NCBI GenBank assembly: GCA_028689585.1
Contig: JAQVCW010000003.1
Span: 119,787-183,786 of the forward strand
Direction: 5' to 3'
Origin: Lachnospiraceae bacterium
Lineage (GTDB): Bacteria; Bacillota; Clostridia; Lachnospirales; Lachnospiraceae
DNA length: 64,000 bases
This document shows, piece after piece, positions 28,382-36,745 of the stretch. The notes beneath the pieces are model-generated. The model did not search any database. It was not told where the DNA came from and worked only from the letters and a program-made list of their open reading frames with translations. Numbering within the stretch: position 1 is the stretch's first letter; every line of letters begins with the position of its first letter. Position numbers and translations under genes: made by a program.

Positions 28382-28489
28382 GTTGAGGGCAATAAAGCCA
28401 CAGCCGATAGAGGGAAACAGGTAATCGGTAAATTGCCCGATTTCGATATAGTTTCGCCCAAACCTTGATAGGTCTTTACATAGGTCAGC
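28382..28489 (-). pseudogene. Fossil of a large serine recombinase
   Basis: The minus strand reads ADLCKDLSRFGRNYIEIG and on to TDYLFPSIGCGFIALN, the catalytic-domain segment characteristic of TndX/TnpX-type transposon recombinases (LSRFGRNYIE). The frame before it is closed by a stop, and the sequence after ALN is unrelated. Only about 36 residues are left. The flanks (28241-28381, 28490-28580) hold further short scraps that I cannot assign. Confidence 0.7.
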
Positions 28490-28580
28490 TTGCGTTCGTA
28501 AATCTCATCGGGAACATCGTGATATGTGTCTGTTGTGATGTGGTCATAGTATTTTTAGCCGCTGTTATGGAGGGGATATA

Positions 28581-29381
28581 TTACCTTTCGTTTTTTTGGT
28601 TATGCTTTGATGCACCCGCATAGGCAAAAAGCGGAGAACTAAGCCGAAACTCAAAGGTTTCTCTATCTACTGTTCCAACCGTCTGTTTGCTGTCATACAG
28701 CTCTAACAGAAATGCTGCCATTTGTGTGCTTGTATGATAAGTACCAAAAAGTTTGTCGTAATCGTAATCATTTACATTGTTTGCTACCTTACCAAACTCC
28801 GTTTGGGTAGCAGCAGGTGCTAAAACTTTCGCTTGTAGTTTTGCATGGTTTTCTTGCAGTTCCCTTGCCAACCCCTCCGTAAATGTACTGACATAAAACT
28901 TAGTTGCACAATAAGTTACCGCTGTCGGAACGATAGTATAGCCTCCCGCCGAGGAAATGTTAATGAGCTGACTTCCCATAGTATCCTTGTAATCTCTCAC
29001 ATAAAGTGATGATAAAAGAGTGAGGGCTTCCACATTAAGGCGTAACATGGTTAAGGTTTTTTCAAGGCTTTGCTCCGCTACAAATTCGTAGTTTCCAAAT
29101 CCCGCATTGTTAATCCAAGCGTCAATCGGATAGCTTTGTAGGCTATCGTAAAGCTTATAGACATTTTGAATGATGGATAAATCGGACATTTTTACTACTA
29201 CATCTAGTGACGGGAAAACTTGCTGAATTTCCTTTTTCAGTTTTTCCAACTTATCCTGCCGCCGAGCAATGACAATCAAATTTTTACCTCGTCTTGCAAA
29301 GGCTTTCGCTGTTTCGTACCCAATGCCAGAACTCGCTCCAGTGATGGCTATATAACCTACTTGTGTTTGTGTATTTACCAT
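28581..29381 (-). CDS. Short-chain dehydrogenase/reductase
   Basis: Soluble NAD(P)-dependent oxidoreductase, 266 aa. Cofactor loop TGASSGIG (residues 14-21) with R at the NADP-selecting position (IARRQDK), NAG motif INNAGFG (near 90), catalytic Ser in INISSAGG (near 141) and YCATK (Tyr/Lys near 155-159). GAGGAGG precedes ATG 29381 by 8 nt. Transcribed divergently from merR through a MerR-type promoter, so it is the probable MerR target. Substrate unknown. Confidence 0.92.
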   Translation of the reverse strand: MVNTQTQVGYIAITGASSGIGYETAKAFARRGKNLIVIARRQDKLEKLKKEIQQVFPSLDVVVKMSDLSIIQNVYKLYDSLQSYPIDAWINNAGFGNYEFVAEQSLEKTLTMLRLNVEALTLLSSLYVRDYKDTMGSQLINISSAGGYTIVPTAVTYCATKFYVSTFTEGLARELQENHAKLQAKVLAPAATQTEFGKVANNVNDYDYDKLFGTYHTSTQMAAFLLELYDSKQTVGTVDRETFEFRLSSPLFAYAGASKHNQKNER

Positions 29382-29413
29382 TTGTAAATCCTCCTCTTGC
29401 TTGATATAATATC

Positions 29414-29444
29414 ACTATACAATGTAGAGTTAGCTCTAGGTCAA
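29414..29444 (-). promoter_or_regulatory. MerR-type promoter (19-bp spacer with dyad) for the SDR gene
   Basis: TTGACC (29444-29439), a 19-bp spacer holding the dyad TAGAGCTAACTCTA, then TATAGT (29419-29414). The long spacer is the signature of MerR-activated promoters. Confidence 0.85.
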
Positions 29445-29466
29445 GCATTATTTTGGAGGTAAACGA

Positions 29467-29844
29467 ATGAATTATACAATCGGTGAATTTTCGACACTCA
29501 CAAATTTAGGAATACATACTTTACGTTACTATGAAAAAGAAAAGCTTATCAGCCCAGAACGCAAGGAAAATGGCAGGCGGCTCTATTCTGAAAACGATGT
29601 AAGCTGGATTCAGTTTATTAAACGCCTAAAAGACACGGGTATGCCCATCAAGGAAATTCAAAAGTATGCCACATTTCGTGCCATCGGCGATTCCACGCTG
29701 ACCGACCGGATGGAAATGCTTATTAAGCACAGGGCGGCTCTGAACGAGGAAATTGTAAAATTACAGGAACATCTTGAAAAATTGGATTCCAAGATTGACT
29801 ATTATCAAGCGGAAATTGAAAAGAACGCTCAAACGGAAAAGTAG
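29467..29844 (+). CDS. MerR family transcriptional regulator
   Basis: 125 aa. Winged helix-turn-helix at residues 1-70 (YTIGEFSTLTNLGIHTLRYY, then EKLISPER and RLYSENDVSWIQFIKRLKDTGMPI), followed by a dimerising coiled coil (85-120). There is no cysteine set for metal binding, so it belongs with the AdhR/YraB-like small-molecule or stress sensors. TGGAGG lies 8 nt before the ATG. Divergent from the SDR gene. Confidence 0.93.
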   Translation: MNYTIGEFSTLTNLGIHTLRYYEKEKLISPERKENGRRLYSENDVSWIQFIKRLKDTGMPIKEIQKYATFRAIGDSTLTDRMEMLIKHRAALNEEIVKLQEHLEKLDSKIDYYQAEIEKNAQTEK

Positions 29845-29855
29845 TGTTTGTATAA

Positions 29856-29890
29856 GCGGCGGTTCTGAAATTCATTTCAAAACCGCCGTT
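29856..29890. terminator. Hairpin after merR
   Basis: GCGGCGGTT at one side and AACCGCCG at the other with AAAT/ATTT closing the loop; the T-tract is weak. Confidence 0.55.
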
Positions 29891-29931
29891 TGGCGGTAAC
29901 TATTATCGAGAAATGAAGTATATGAATATTT

Positions 29932-30117
29932 TTACTTAATAATTGCATAACCTCCATCTTTGAAATCAAAGTTTACTATGCCGGTTTGTGTACCATTTGA
30001 ATATGTTAAGGTGTTTTCTGATTTGGTAAAGTCGGTTGAAATGTCACCATACGAGGCACAATTTGCAATGGTAATGTCACAGTCCTTATATATTCCGTCC
30101 TTTAACTTTGTAGACAA
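29932..30117 (-). pseudogene. Orphan 61-codon fragment
   Basis: An open stretch (KDGIYKDCDITIANCASYGD to DFKDGGYAIIK) with protein-like composition but only a TTG start and no ribosome site, and a terminator-like hairpin directly upstream (30133-30162). Probably the 3' scrap of a larger gene carried in with the acquired block. I do not recognise the family. Confidence 0.3.
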
Positions 30118-30132
30118 GGTTTAAGGCATAAG

Positions 30133-30162
30133 AAAAGCCGTAGGACTTCAAAATCCTACGGC
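30133..30162. terminator. Perfect hairpin near the right edge of the acquired block
   Basis: GCCGTAGGA pairs with TCCTACGGC and is followed by TTTTC on the minus strand. It may terminate the formate-channel transcript. Confidence 0.6.
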
Positions 30163-30180
30163 AAATCTTAAAAACTGAAA

Positions 30181-30225
30181 ACATCCTTATTAGACTGGGG
30201 CTTTCGATCCGGTCTTATTTTTATG
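30181..30225. repeat. Right boundary inverted repeat of the acquired block
   Basis: ACATCCTTATT, 18 bases, CGGTCTTATTTTTATG: the reverse complement of both conserved blocks at 22563-22604. Next to it is a short direct repeat (GTCTTATTTTTATGTTAT, twice). Confidence 0.7.
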
Positions 30226-30250
30226 TTATGTCTTATTTTTATGTTATGTA

Positions 30251-31027
30251 TTATTTCTGTTTTGCTTTTCCTGTCAGATAATAAGGCAATGCTACAAAGA
30301 TAATACCGCCTACCATATTGCCAAGAGTCACAATAGCCAGGTTGTATACCATACCGCCCAGGCTGACTGCTGCTCCGTTGGGATTCAGCAAACCGATGGA
30401 TAAGAATGTCATATTTGCAATACTATGCTCAAATCCACAGGTAACGAAAGTGGTGACACAGCAGAAGCACATAGCCATTTTTGCGCCTTCTGATTTCAGT
30501 CTTGTTCCGCACCAGATTGCCACACAGACACAGATGTTGCAGAGGATTGCCTTTGCAAACAGGTTGACTGGTGTGCCGGACATCTTTGCTACTGCCGATG
30601 AGGAGCAGAATGCTCCGATATCGCCGCTGCCCGGGATACCTGTCATGGTGAAGAGCAGAGCTGCCACTACAGAGCCTACCAGATTAAATACCCAGCAGAT
30701 CGCCCAGTATTTTGCGATTTTGCCCCACGAAACAGTTTTTGTAAAGCCTCCTACTGCCATGACAAAATTGTTGCCGGTAAATAGTTCCGAGCCCGCCATC
30801 ATTACCATGCACAGACCTACTGAGAATACAATTCCGCAGATCAGCTTGGTACAGAATGCACCGCCGCCGCTAAATACTCCGCCAACTACTCCCATCAGAA
30901 TGCTGCCCAGCGCAATATACATGCCAGCCATGCAGGACATCAGGCAAAAGCCCAGCATATTTTTTTCCATAAAATTCGCTTTATTTTTCGCAGTCGTGCT
31001 GACCGCTGTAATATCACTTTCGTACAT
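30251..31027 (-). CDS. Formate/nitrite transporter family channel
   Basis: Pentameric inner-membrane channel for small monovalent anions, 258 aa with six TM helices. Family features are visible: the GSELFTGNN loop (near residue 95), the ALGSILMGVVGG helix, and a late pore histidine in CGFEHSIANM (near 200). A GAGG ribosome site precedes ATG 31027. It lies directly downstream of formate-THF ligase on the same strand, so formate is the likely cargo: import for assimilation or release of excess. The tandem repeat 31096-31361 separates the two genes and may uncouple their expression. Confidence 0.93.
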   Translation of the reverse strand: MYESDITAVSTTAKNKANFMEKNMLGFCLMSCMAGMYIALGSILMGVVGGVFSGGGAFCTKLICGIVFSVGLCMVMMAGSELFTGNNFVMAVGGFTKTVSWGKIAKYWAICWVFNLVGSVVAALLFTMTGIPGSGDIGAFCSSSAVAKMSGTPVNLFAKAILCNICVCVAIWCGTRLKSEGAKMAMCFCCVTTFVTCGFEHSIANMTFLSIGLLNPNGAAVSLGGMVYNLAIVTLGNMVGGIIFVALPYYLTGKAKQK

Positions 31028-31095
31028 ACCTCATCTCACCTTTCCGTCAAAAAGATTATACTTCATATTTTACCTAACGAAGGATGCCGCATTCC

Positions 31096-31361
31096 GGATT
31101 GTTCCTTAGAACAACTCTAAATCCAGAATGCCACCGCATTCTGGACGCAAGGCGCCCGTCATGCAAAGCATGACATTTTCCTTAGCGCGCCTCTGCGATC
31201 CCGCCGGTCGAGCCTCGGGATTGTTCTTTAGAATAATTCAAAATCCAGAATGCCACCGCATTCTGGACGCGAGGCGCCCGTCATGCTTTGCATGACATCT
31301 TCCCTTGGGCGCCTCTGCGATCCCGCCGGTCGGCCTTCCGGATTGTTCCTTAGAACAATCC
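31096..31361. repeat. 122-bp tandem repeat with three nested palindromes, overlapping the fhs stop
   Basis: Units start at 31096, 31218 and 31340 (a period of exactly 122); the third holds only the first ~22 bp. Each unit has a GGATTGTTC...GAACAATCC-type palindrome, a CCAGAATGC/GCATTCTGG hairpin and a GTCATG/CATGAC hairpin, then a GC-rich stretch GCGATCCCGCCGGTCG. The third palindrome contains the fhs stop codon. This fills the 322-bp gap between fhs and the formate channel. Confidence 0.92.
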
Positions 31362-33035
31362 GGAAATTTTTCCGGTCTCGTCCACATCAATACGCTCTGC
31401 AGCCGGTACCTTCGGCAGTCCCGGCATGGTCATGATCTCACCGGTGAGGGCTACGATAAAGCCTGCGCCTGCAGAAATCTTCAGATTGCGAACGGTCACT
31501 TCAAATCCAGTCGGTGCGCCCAGCTTGGTCTGGTCGTCGGTCAGGGAGTACTGTGTCTTCGCTACACAGATCGGGCAGTCACCGTAGCCCATAGCTTCCA
31601 GTTGTTTTGCCTGCTTCTGAGCATTTGCGGTCAGCACTGCCTTGCTTCCGCCGTAGATCTTCTGAACGATCTGATCCAGTTTTTCTTCGATGGCGCCTTC
31701 CAGTTCATAGCTGAAGGTGAAATCATTCGGTTCTTCACAGAGACGGATCACTTCTTCTGCCAGTCTCTTTCCGCCTTCGCCGCCCTTTGCCCATACTTCA
31801 GACAGAGCTACGTTTACGCCCAGTTCTTTGCATTTTGCTTCTACCAGATCCAGTTCTTCCTTGGTATCAGTCGGAAATGCATTAATTGCAACTACGCAGG
31901 GCAGTTTGTATACGTTTCTGATATTGCTTACATGCTTCAGCAGGTTCGGAAGTCCTTTTTCCAGTGCTTCCAGATTCTGATTATTCAGGTCTGCCTTTGG
32001 AACGCCGCCGTTGTATTTCAGAGCACGGACGGTAGCTACGATCACTACTGCACTCGGATTCAGACCAGCCATACGGCATTTGATATCCAGGAACTTTTCA
32101 GCACCCAGGTCAGCGCCAAAGCCGGCTTCTGTGATGGCATAATCGCCTAATTTCAGAGCCATCTTGGTAGCAATAACGGAGTTGCAGCCGTGAGCAATGT
32201 TTGCAAATGGTCCGCCATGGATGATAGCCGGGGTATGTTCCAGAGTCTGTACCAGGTTTGGTTTCAGGGCATCCTTTAACAGTGCGGTCATAGCGCCCTG
32301 TGCATGAAGATCACCTGCGGTGACCGGTTTCTGCTCTGCTACTTTTCCATAGGTATATCCTACGATGATGCGGGACAGACGTGCTTTCAGGTCATTGATG
32401 TCATTTGCCAGACAAAGCACTGCCATGATCTCAGATGCTACCGTGATATCATAGCCATCTTCTCTTGGCATACCATTGGTCTTTCCGCCCATACCGTCTA
32501 CTACAAAACGGAGCTGACGGTCATTCATATCCACACATCTTCTCCAGGTGATCTTTCTCGGGTCGATGTTCAGTGCATTTCCCTGGAAAATATGGTTGTC
32601 CAGCATCGCTGCCAGCAGGTTGTTCGCTGCGCCGATGGCATGGAAGTCCCCGGTGAAATGAAGGTTAATATCTTCCATCGGAACTACCTGAGCATATCCG
32701 CCGCCGGCTGCTCCGCCTTTTACGCCGAATACCGGTCCAAGGGACGGCTCACGAAGTGCTACGCACACTTTTTTGCCAAGCTTCTGCATACCGTCTGCCA
32801 GACCTACTGTAGTAGTGGTCTTGCCTTCTCCGGCCGGAGTAGGATTGATTGCGGTAACCAGGATCAGCTTTCCGTCTTTTTTGTCCGTTTCTTTTAACAT
32901 GTTGTAGTCGATTTTTGCTTTGTAATTACCATACTGCTCCAGGTATTTTGCATCAATGCCAGCCTTTGCAGCTACCTCGGTAATTTTGTCCATTGTTGTT
33001 TCCTGTGCGATTTCGATGTCTGATTTAAATCCCAT
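31350..33035 (-). CDS. fhs: Formate-tetrahydrofolate ligase
   Basis: Joins formate to tetrahydrofolate with ATP to give 10-formyl-THF, the entry of formate into purines, serine/glycine turnover and the methyl branch of acetogenesis. 561 aa, normal length. ATP loop [15 protein letters not shown] near residue 65, conserved [20 protein letters not shown] near 110, and the typical terminal ISGLF. The ORF opens at 33107; ATG 33035 with AAAGGGG upstream agrees with family starts. The long leader carries a ZTP riboswitch and a THF riboswitch in series. Downstream is the formate channel. Confidence 0.97.
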   Translation of the reverse strand: MGFKSDIEIAQETTMDKITEVAAKAGIDAKYLEQYGNYKAKIDYNMLKETDKKDGKLILVTAINPTPAGEGKTTTTVGLADGMQKLGKKVCVALREPSLGPVFGVKGGAAGGGYAQVVPMEDINLHFTGDFHAIGAANNLLAAMLDNHIFQGNALNIDPRKITWRRCVDMNDRQLRFVVDGMGGKTNGMPREDGYDITVASEIMAVLCLANDINDLKARLSRIIVGYTYGKVAEQKPVTAGDLHAQGAMTALLKDALKPNLVQTLEHTPAIIHGGPFANIAHGCNSVIATKMALKLGDYAITEAGFGADLGAEKFLDIKCRMAGLNPSAVVIVATVRALKYNGGVPKADLNNQNLEALEKGLPNLLKHVSNIRNVYKLPCVVAINAFPTDTKEELDLVEAKCKELGVNVALSEVWAKGGEGGKRLAEEVIRLCEEPNDFTFSYELEGAIEEKLDQIVQKIYGGSKAVLTANAQKQAKQLEAMGYGDCPICVAKTQYSLTDDQTKLGAPTGFEVTVRNLKISAGAGFIVALTGEIMTMPGLPKVPAAERIDVDETGKISGLF

Positions 33036-33127
33036 AATAAGTAATCCCCTTTCAATCTTTCCGATGTGTCTGCCACATCTGTTGTTTTTATTTTCAGCTT
33101 CGCGCAAAATGCGCTTTTTTCAGGATG

Positions 33128-33156
33128 CAAAAAAAGATCCTGCTGTGCAGAATCTT
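33128..33156 (-). terminator. Terminator after the THF aptamer, fhs leader
   Basis: AGATTCTGC, loop ACA, GCAGGATCT, then TTTTTTT on the minus strand, about 95 nt before the fhs start. AGAATC at about 33249-33255, between aptamer and terminator, can pair with GATTCT and act as antiterminator. Confidence 0.8.
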
Positions 33157-33265
33157 TTGATTTTCCCATCTATCTCATCACTAAGGCTGCGGCCAAAGCG
33201 GATATTCTACGGAAAACCGCGCAAAACTTCCATAAAACTGCGCAAAAAAGATTCTACCTCTCAAA

Positions 33266-33365
33266 CGCAGTAGCGGAAGCGATACCATAGCGCGGATCTT
33301 ATCCTTCGTTCACATAAAATCTTCCCTTCATGTGACACTTAACGTACAATACCTACTCTACCGTA
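33266..33365 (-). ncRNA. THF riboswitch (class I) in the fhs leader
   Basis: The minus strand reads GGTAGAGTAG, then GTTAAGTGT, a middle hairpin (TCACAT/ATGTGA), ACGAAGGATAAGATCCGCGC, and GCTTCCGCTAC. The order and the conserved strings match the folate riboswitch (GAGTAG ... GTTAAGTGT ... ACGAAG ... CCGC). P1 is GTAG/CTAC. Identified by eye; a covariance search (RF01831) would settle it. Confidence 0.8.
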
Positions 33366-33494
33366 ACCGAAAATACTCCGGTTATTCATCATTCTCATGA
33401 TGAAAATTCTGATTGTTTTCTTACTCTTTCAAAGCCTTTGAATTGTATTATTTTCTTCAGAAGCTTCGTTCCCGGTCAGAGGACCTGAGAAAAG

Positions 33495-33528
33495 TAAAAA
33501 AGACAACATTTCAGTTTCAAATGCTGTC
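33495..33528 (-). terminator. Terminator fused to the ZTP aptamer, fhs leader
   Basis: GACAGCATTT, loop GAAACTG, AAATGTTGTC, then TTTTTT on the minus strand. Its 5' arm overlaps the last bases of the aptamer (CTGGACAGC), so ligand binding should block it. Confidence 0.85.
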
Positions 33529-33602
33529 CAGACGGTCGACTGAATATGATTTTGATTACCCCGTGGTAACCCACGTTCATTCCGTCAGCAATCAAAACTT
33601 CC
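33523..33602 (-). ncRNA. ZTP riboswitch (pfl motif) in the fhs leader
   Basis: On the minus strand P1 is TTTTGATTG paired with TAATCAAAA. Inside are the strand CTGACGGAA, the hairpin GTGG-GTTA-CCAC, and GGGG. A 3' segment CCGTCTGGACAGC follows, in which CCGTC can form a pseudoknot with GACGG. This is the pfl/ZTP layout, and fhs is a classic target. Identified by eye. Confidence 0.8.
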
Positions 33603-33612
33603 TAACGACGTA

Positions 33613-33641
33613 ACTATATCAAATTCAGCCTTCATTGTCAA
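33613..33641 (-). promoter_or_regulatory. Promoter of the fhs leader
   Basis: TTGACA (33641-33636), 17 bp, TATAGT (33618-33613). It starts the RNA directly before the ZTP aptamer. Confidence 0.85.
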
Positions 33642-33740
33642 GTTTTTGACAAGCATTTATTGTATTTTTTCGGATACAAGCTTACTTCACAAGAACCTCC
33701 GTCCGCAGTTCCTTTTAAAAATCCGGAGAAGAACTTTACG

Positions 33741-35663
33741 CTAAATCCGATCCAGCTCTTCTCTCCAGATTCTCACACAGGCATCGCTTGGCATACGCAG
33801 ATCGCCTCTCGGAGATACCGCCACGGAACCCACCTTCGGGCCGTCCGGGATACAGGAGCGCTTGAACTGCTGGGCAAAAAAACGCCAGTAGAAGGTCTTC
33901 AGCCATTTGAGAATAAAATCAGCTTCATATATGCCTTCGAACGCCAGCTTTGCGATCCGGTAGATTTTCATTGGCGGAAAGCCCAGACGAAGCACATAAT
34001 ACAGGAAAAAGTCATGCAGCTCGTAAGGTCCCACCAGATCCTCTGTCTTCTGTGCAATCTCTCCGTCTTTGGGAGGCAGGAGTTCCGGGCTAACCGGAGT
34101 ATCCAGTACATCCAGCAGTACCCGGTTCAATCCTTCATCACCGCAGGTATCTGCATAATACTTCACCAGATGACGCACCAGCGTCTTTGGAACGGAGCAG
34201 TTCACCGCATACATGGACATATGATCCCCGTTGTAGGTTGCCCAGCCAAGGGCCAGCTCAGACAAATCACCGGTGCCGACGACCAGACCTCCGATCTGAT
34301 TTGCGATGTCCATCAGAATCTGGGTACGTTCTCTGGCCTGGCAGTTTTCATAAGTCACATCCTGCACCCCGCTGTCATGGCCGATATCCCGAAAGTGCAT
34401 CATCACCGCTTCTTTTATGTTGATCTCCCGCAGGGTACAGCCAAGAGTTCTGGTCATTTCACAGGCATTGCTGTATGTCCGGCTGGTAGTGCCAAAGCAT
34501 GGCATGGTCACTGCGACAATATTTTCGCGGGGAAGCGAAAGCATATCAAATGCCTTTGCCATCACCACCAGCGCCAGCGTAGAATCCAGTCCGCCGGAAA
34601 TACCTACTACAATATGCCGGCAGTTGATGTGTTCCAGGCGCTTCTTCAGGCCCAGTGCCTGTATGGTGAGAATCTCTTCACAGCGGCTGTCTCTGTCTGT
34701 CTGGCTGGAAGGTACAAATGGCTTCGGATCAAATTTTCTGGTCAGCTTCGTCTCCTCTAAATCCAGTTGGAACGGGATCACCTCATAGCCGTTGGAATCG
34801 ATCCGGTCCATACCGCAGTCATAGGTGGTCATCCTTCTGCGTTCAGCCCGCAGTCTCTGGATATCCAGCTCACTGTAAGTGATACCGGTGGTAAAACGCC
34901 GGGACTGTGCCAGCAGAGCGCCGTTTTCCGCTATGATATTGTGACCGCTAAATACCAGGTCCTGTGATGACTCACCCTCTCCGGCACTGGCATAGATGTA
35001 TCCGCAGAGCAGTCTGGCGGACTGCCCCAGTACCAGATCCCTCCGGTAGCTGCTCTTTCCCGTCACCTCATCACTGGCGGAAAGATTTACGATCAGATTC
35101 GCCCCCGCCATGGCATGAGTATTGCTGGGGGGATTGGGAGCCCAGAGATCTTCGCAGATTTCTGCTGCAACGCAAAGTCCCTGAATCTCCTCACAGGTAA
35201 AAAACTGGTTCATACCGAAGCAGACGGACTCATCATCGATCTGGATATAGTCGTATGACTCCTGCCCCGGATAAAAATGCCGCGCCTCATAAAATTCATT
35301 GTAATTTGGAAGATACCGCTTCGGTATCAGCCCCAGCAGCCGGCCATCCGAGCATACAGCCGCCACATTATACAGCTTTCCTTCTTTTTCCCAGGGAAGT
35401 CCCACAAATACCAGTGCTTTTTTCCCTTCGGTACTCTCCTGTATCCGCTTCAGGGAAGCTTTTGCCTCCTGGATCAACTGCTCCTGCCAGAACAGATCCT
35501 GACAGGTGTATCCGGTGATGCACAGCTCCGGAAATACAATGATCTTTGCACCGTTTTCATATGCTTCTTCCAGATATTTTTCAATCACCTCTGTATTGTA
35601 GATGCAGTCTGCCACTTTTATTTTAGGGGTGACGGCTGCTACCTTGACAAATCCATCTTTCAT
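33741..35663 (-). CDS. nadE: Glutamine-dependent NAD+ synthetase
   Basis: Last step of NAD synthesis: amidates nicotinate adenine dinucleotide using ATP and ammonia released from glutamine. 640 aa: N-terminal nitrilase-type glutaminase (residues 1-~280; Glu in FPELCITGYTCQDLF, Cys in AAEICEDLWAPN) and C-terminal synthetase (~330-610) with PP-loop GISGGLDSTLA and VVGTGDLSELALGWATY. The ORF opens at 35741; ATG 35663 with GGGAG is preferred and is 90 nt downstream of hslO, so the two are probably co-transcribed. The fhs promoter lies just beyond its stop. Confidence 0.95.
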   Translation of the reverse strand: MKDGFVKVAAVTPKIKVADCIYNTEVIEKYLEEAYENGAKIIVFPELCITGYTCQDLFWQEQLIQEAKASLKRIQESTEGKKALVFVGLPWEKEGKLYNVAAVCSDGRLLGLIPKRYLPNYNEFYEARHFYPGQESYDYIQIDDESVCFGMNQFFTCEEIQGLCVAAEICEDLWAPNPPSNTHAMAGANLIVNLSASDEVTGKSSYRRDLVLGQSARLLCGYIYASAGEGESSQDLVFSGHNIIAENGALLAQSRRFTTGITYSELDIQRLRAERRRMTTYDCGMDRIDSNGYEVIPFQLDLEETKLTRKFDPKPFVPSSQTDRDSRCEEILTIQALGLKKRLEHINCRHIVVGISGGLDSTLALVVMAKAFDMLSLPRENIVAVTMPCFGTTSRTYSNACEMTRTLGCTLREINIKEAVMMHFRDIGHDSGVQDVTYENCQARERTQILMDIANQIGGLVVGTGDLSELALGWATYNGDHMSMYAVNCSVPKTLVRHLVKYYADTCGDEGLNRVLLDVLDTPVSPELLPPKDGEIAQKTEDLVGPYELHDFFLYYVLRLGFPPMKIYRIAKLAFEGIYEADFILKWLKTFYWRFFAQQFKRSCIPDGPKVGSVAVSPRGDLRMPSDACVRIWREELDRI

Positions 35664-35752
35664 CCTGATCTCCCTCTCCATTGTTATGTGTGCCCGCGAA
35701 ACGGACAAAGCCCTGAGAACCACCTTTTTCTCATATTTCACTGACGCTGTCG

Positions 35753-36631
35753 CTAAATGTCCGCTTTTTCCAGAATATCCTTCAATTCATCCACTGAAAA
35801 TTCATAATTTTTGCTGCAGAAATGACAGTTCACTTCGATTGGCTTCCCATCGTTTATCATTTCCCGGATCTCTTTCTTTCCGATGCTGATCAGCGCTTTT
35901 TCCACCCGTTCCTTTGAGCAGTCACAGTGATAGGAAATCTCTGTCTTTTCATTGATCTCCAGGCCAAATTCGACCAGCAGCTCTTCTAATATCATTTCCG
36001 GTGTCATTCCGGAATCCAGCATAGCGGTCACCGGCCTCACTTCTGCCAGCTTCTTTTCCAGTTTATCAATGATTTCATCAGATGTAAAGGGCATCAACTG
36101 AATAATAAAGCCGCCTGCCTGCTTTACCGTATTATTTTTTTCCATCAGAACGCCCAGTCCCACCGAAGACGGAACCTGTTCCGATATGGCAAAATAATAG
36201 GTCAGATCCTCTGCTATTTCTCCTGTCTGCAATTCACAACTGCCCACGTAGGGATCCTTCAGCCCCATGTCTTTGATCACCTGCAACATCCCCGGCCCGA
36301 TGGCACCGGAAACGTCCAGCTTGCCCTTTGCGTTGGCCGGTATGGCCACTGCCGGGTGATTTACATAGCCTTTTGCATGGCCTTTGGAATCCGCCGTCAC
36401 CACAATCCCGCCGATCGGCCCTTTTCCCTTTATCTGAAGGGTAAGAAGATCCTTATCCCCTTTCATCATGCTTCCCATCATTACTCCGCCGCAAAGCAGA
36501 CGTCCCAGCGCTGCGGTAGCCACCGGACTGGTATTATGAGCCGCTCTTGCCGTCTCTGTCATCTCTCTCGTACTTGCCGCAAAAGCCCGTATCTGGCTGT
36601 CTGCTGCGGTTGCTCTTATCATATAATCCAT
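35753..36631 (-). CDS. hslO: Redox-regulated chaperone Hsp33
   Basis: Cytosolic holdase activated by oxidation of its zinc centre, 292 aa. Starts DYMIRATAADSQIRAFAA; the zinc cysteines are in CDCS (near residue 237) and CHFC (near 270). The ORF opens upstream at 36658, but AGGAG lies 8 nt before ATG 36631. A repeat of the double-hairpin family lies immediately upstream. Confidence 0.95.
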   Translation of the reverse strand: MDYMIRATAADSQIRAFAASTREMTETARAAHNTSPVATAALGRLLCGGVMMGSMMKGDKDLLTLQIKGKGPIGGIVVTADSKGHAKGYVNHPAVAIPANAKGKLDVSGAIGPGMLQVIKDMGLKDPYVGSCELQTGEIAEDLTYYFAISEQVPSSVGLGVLMEKNNTVKQAGGFIIQLMPFTSDEIIDKLEKKLAEVRPVTAMLDSGMTPEMILEELLVEFGLEINEKTEISYHCDCSKERVEKALISIGKKEIREMINDGKPIEVNCHFCSKNYEFSVDELKDILEKADI

Positions 36632-36650
36632 TATTTTACTCCTGTCTGTC

Positions 36651-36699
36651 TGGAACATCAGCCCGTTCTGAATTTGCCTTTGGCAAATGGACTGACATG
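36651..36699. repeat. Double-hairpin repeat (family R2), short copy
   Basis: GGAACATCAGCCC, then AATTTGCC-TTT-GGCAAAT, then GGACTGACATG. It lacks the second hairpin found in the copies at 44581 and 53603. Confidence 0.7.
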
Positions 36700-36745
36700 A
36701 TCCTCTTTCTATACTTGTTGTTATACGTTTTCCTCCGCCATCCGT

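Noticed and set aside
28264..28461. A 65-codon minus-strand ORF starting MGETISKSGNL.
   Set aside because: It is an out-of-frame reading of the serine-recombinase fossil; the correct frame gives LSRFGRNYIEIG.
31096..31361. The 122-bp repeats as a possible CRISPR array.
   Set aside because: Only two full units, no spacer/repeat alternation and no cas genes; the whole unit is repeated.
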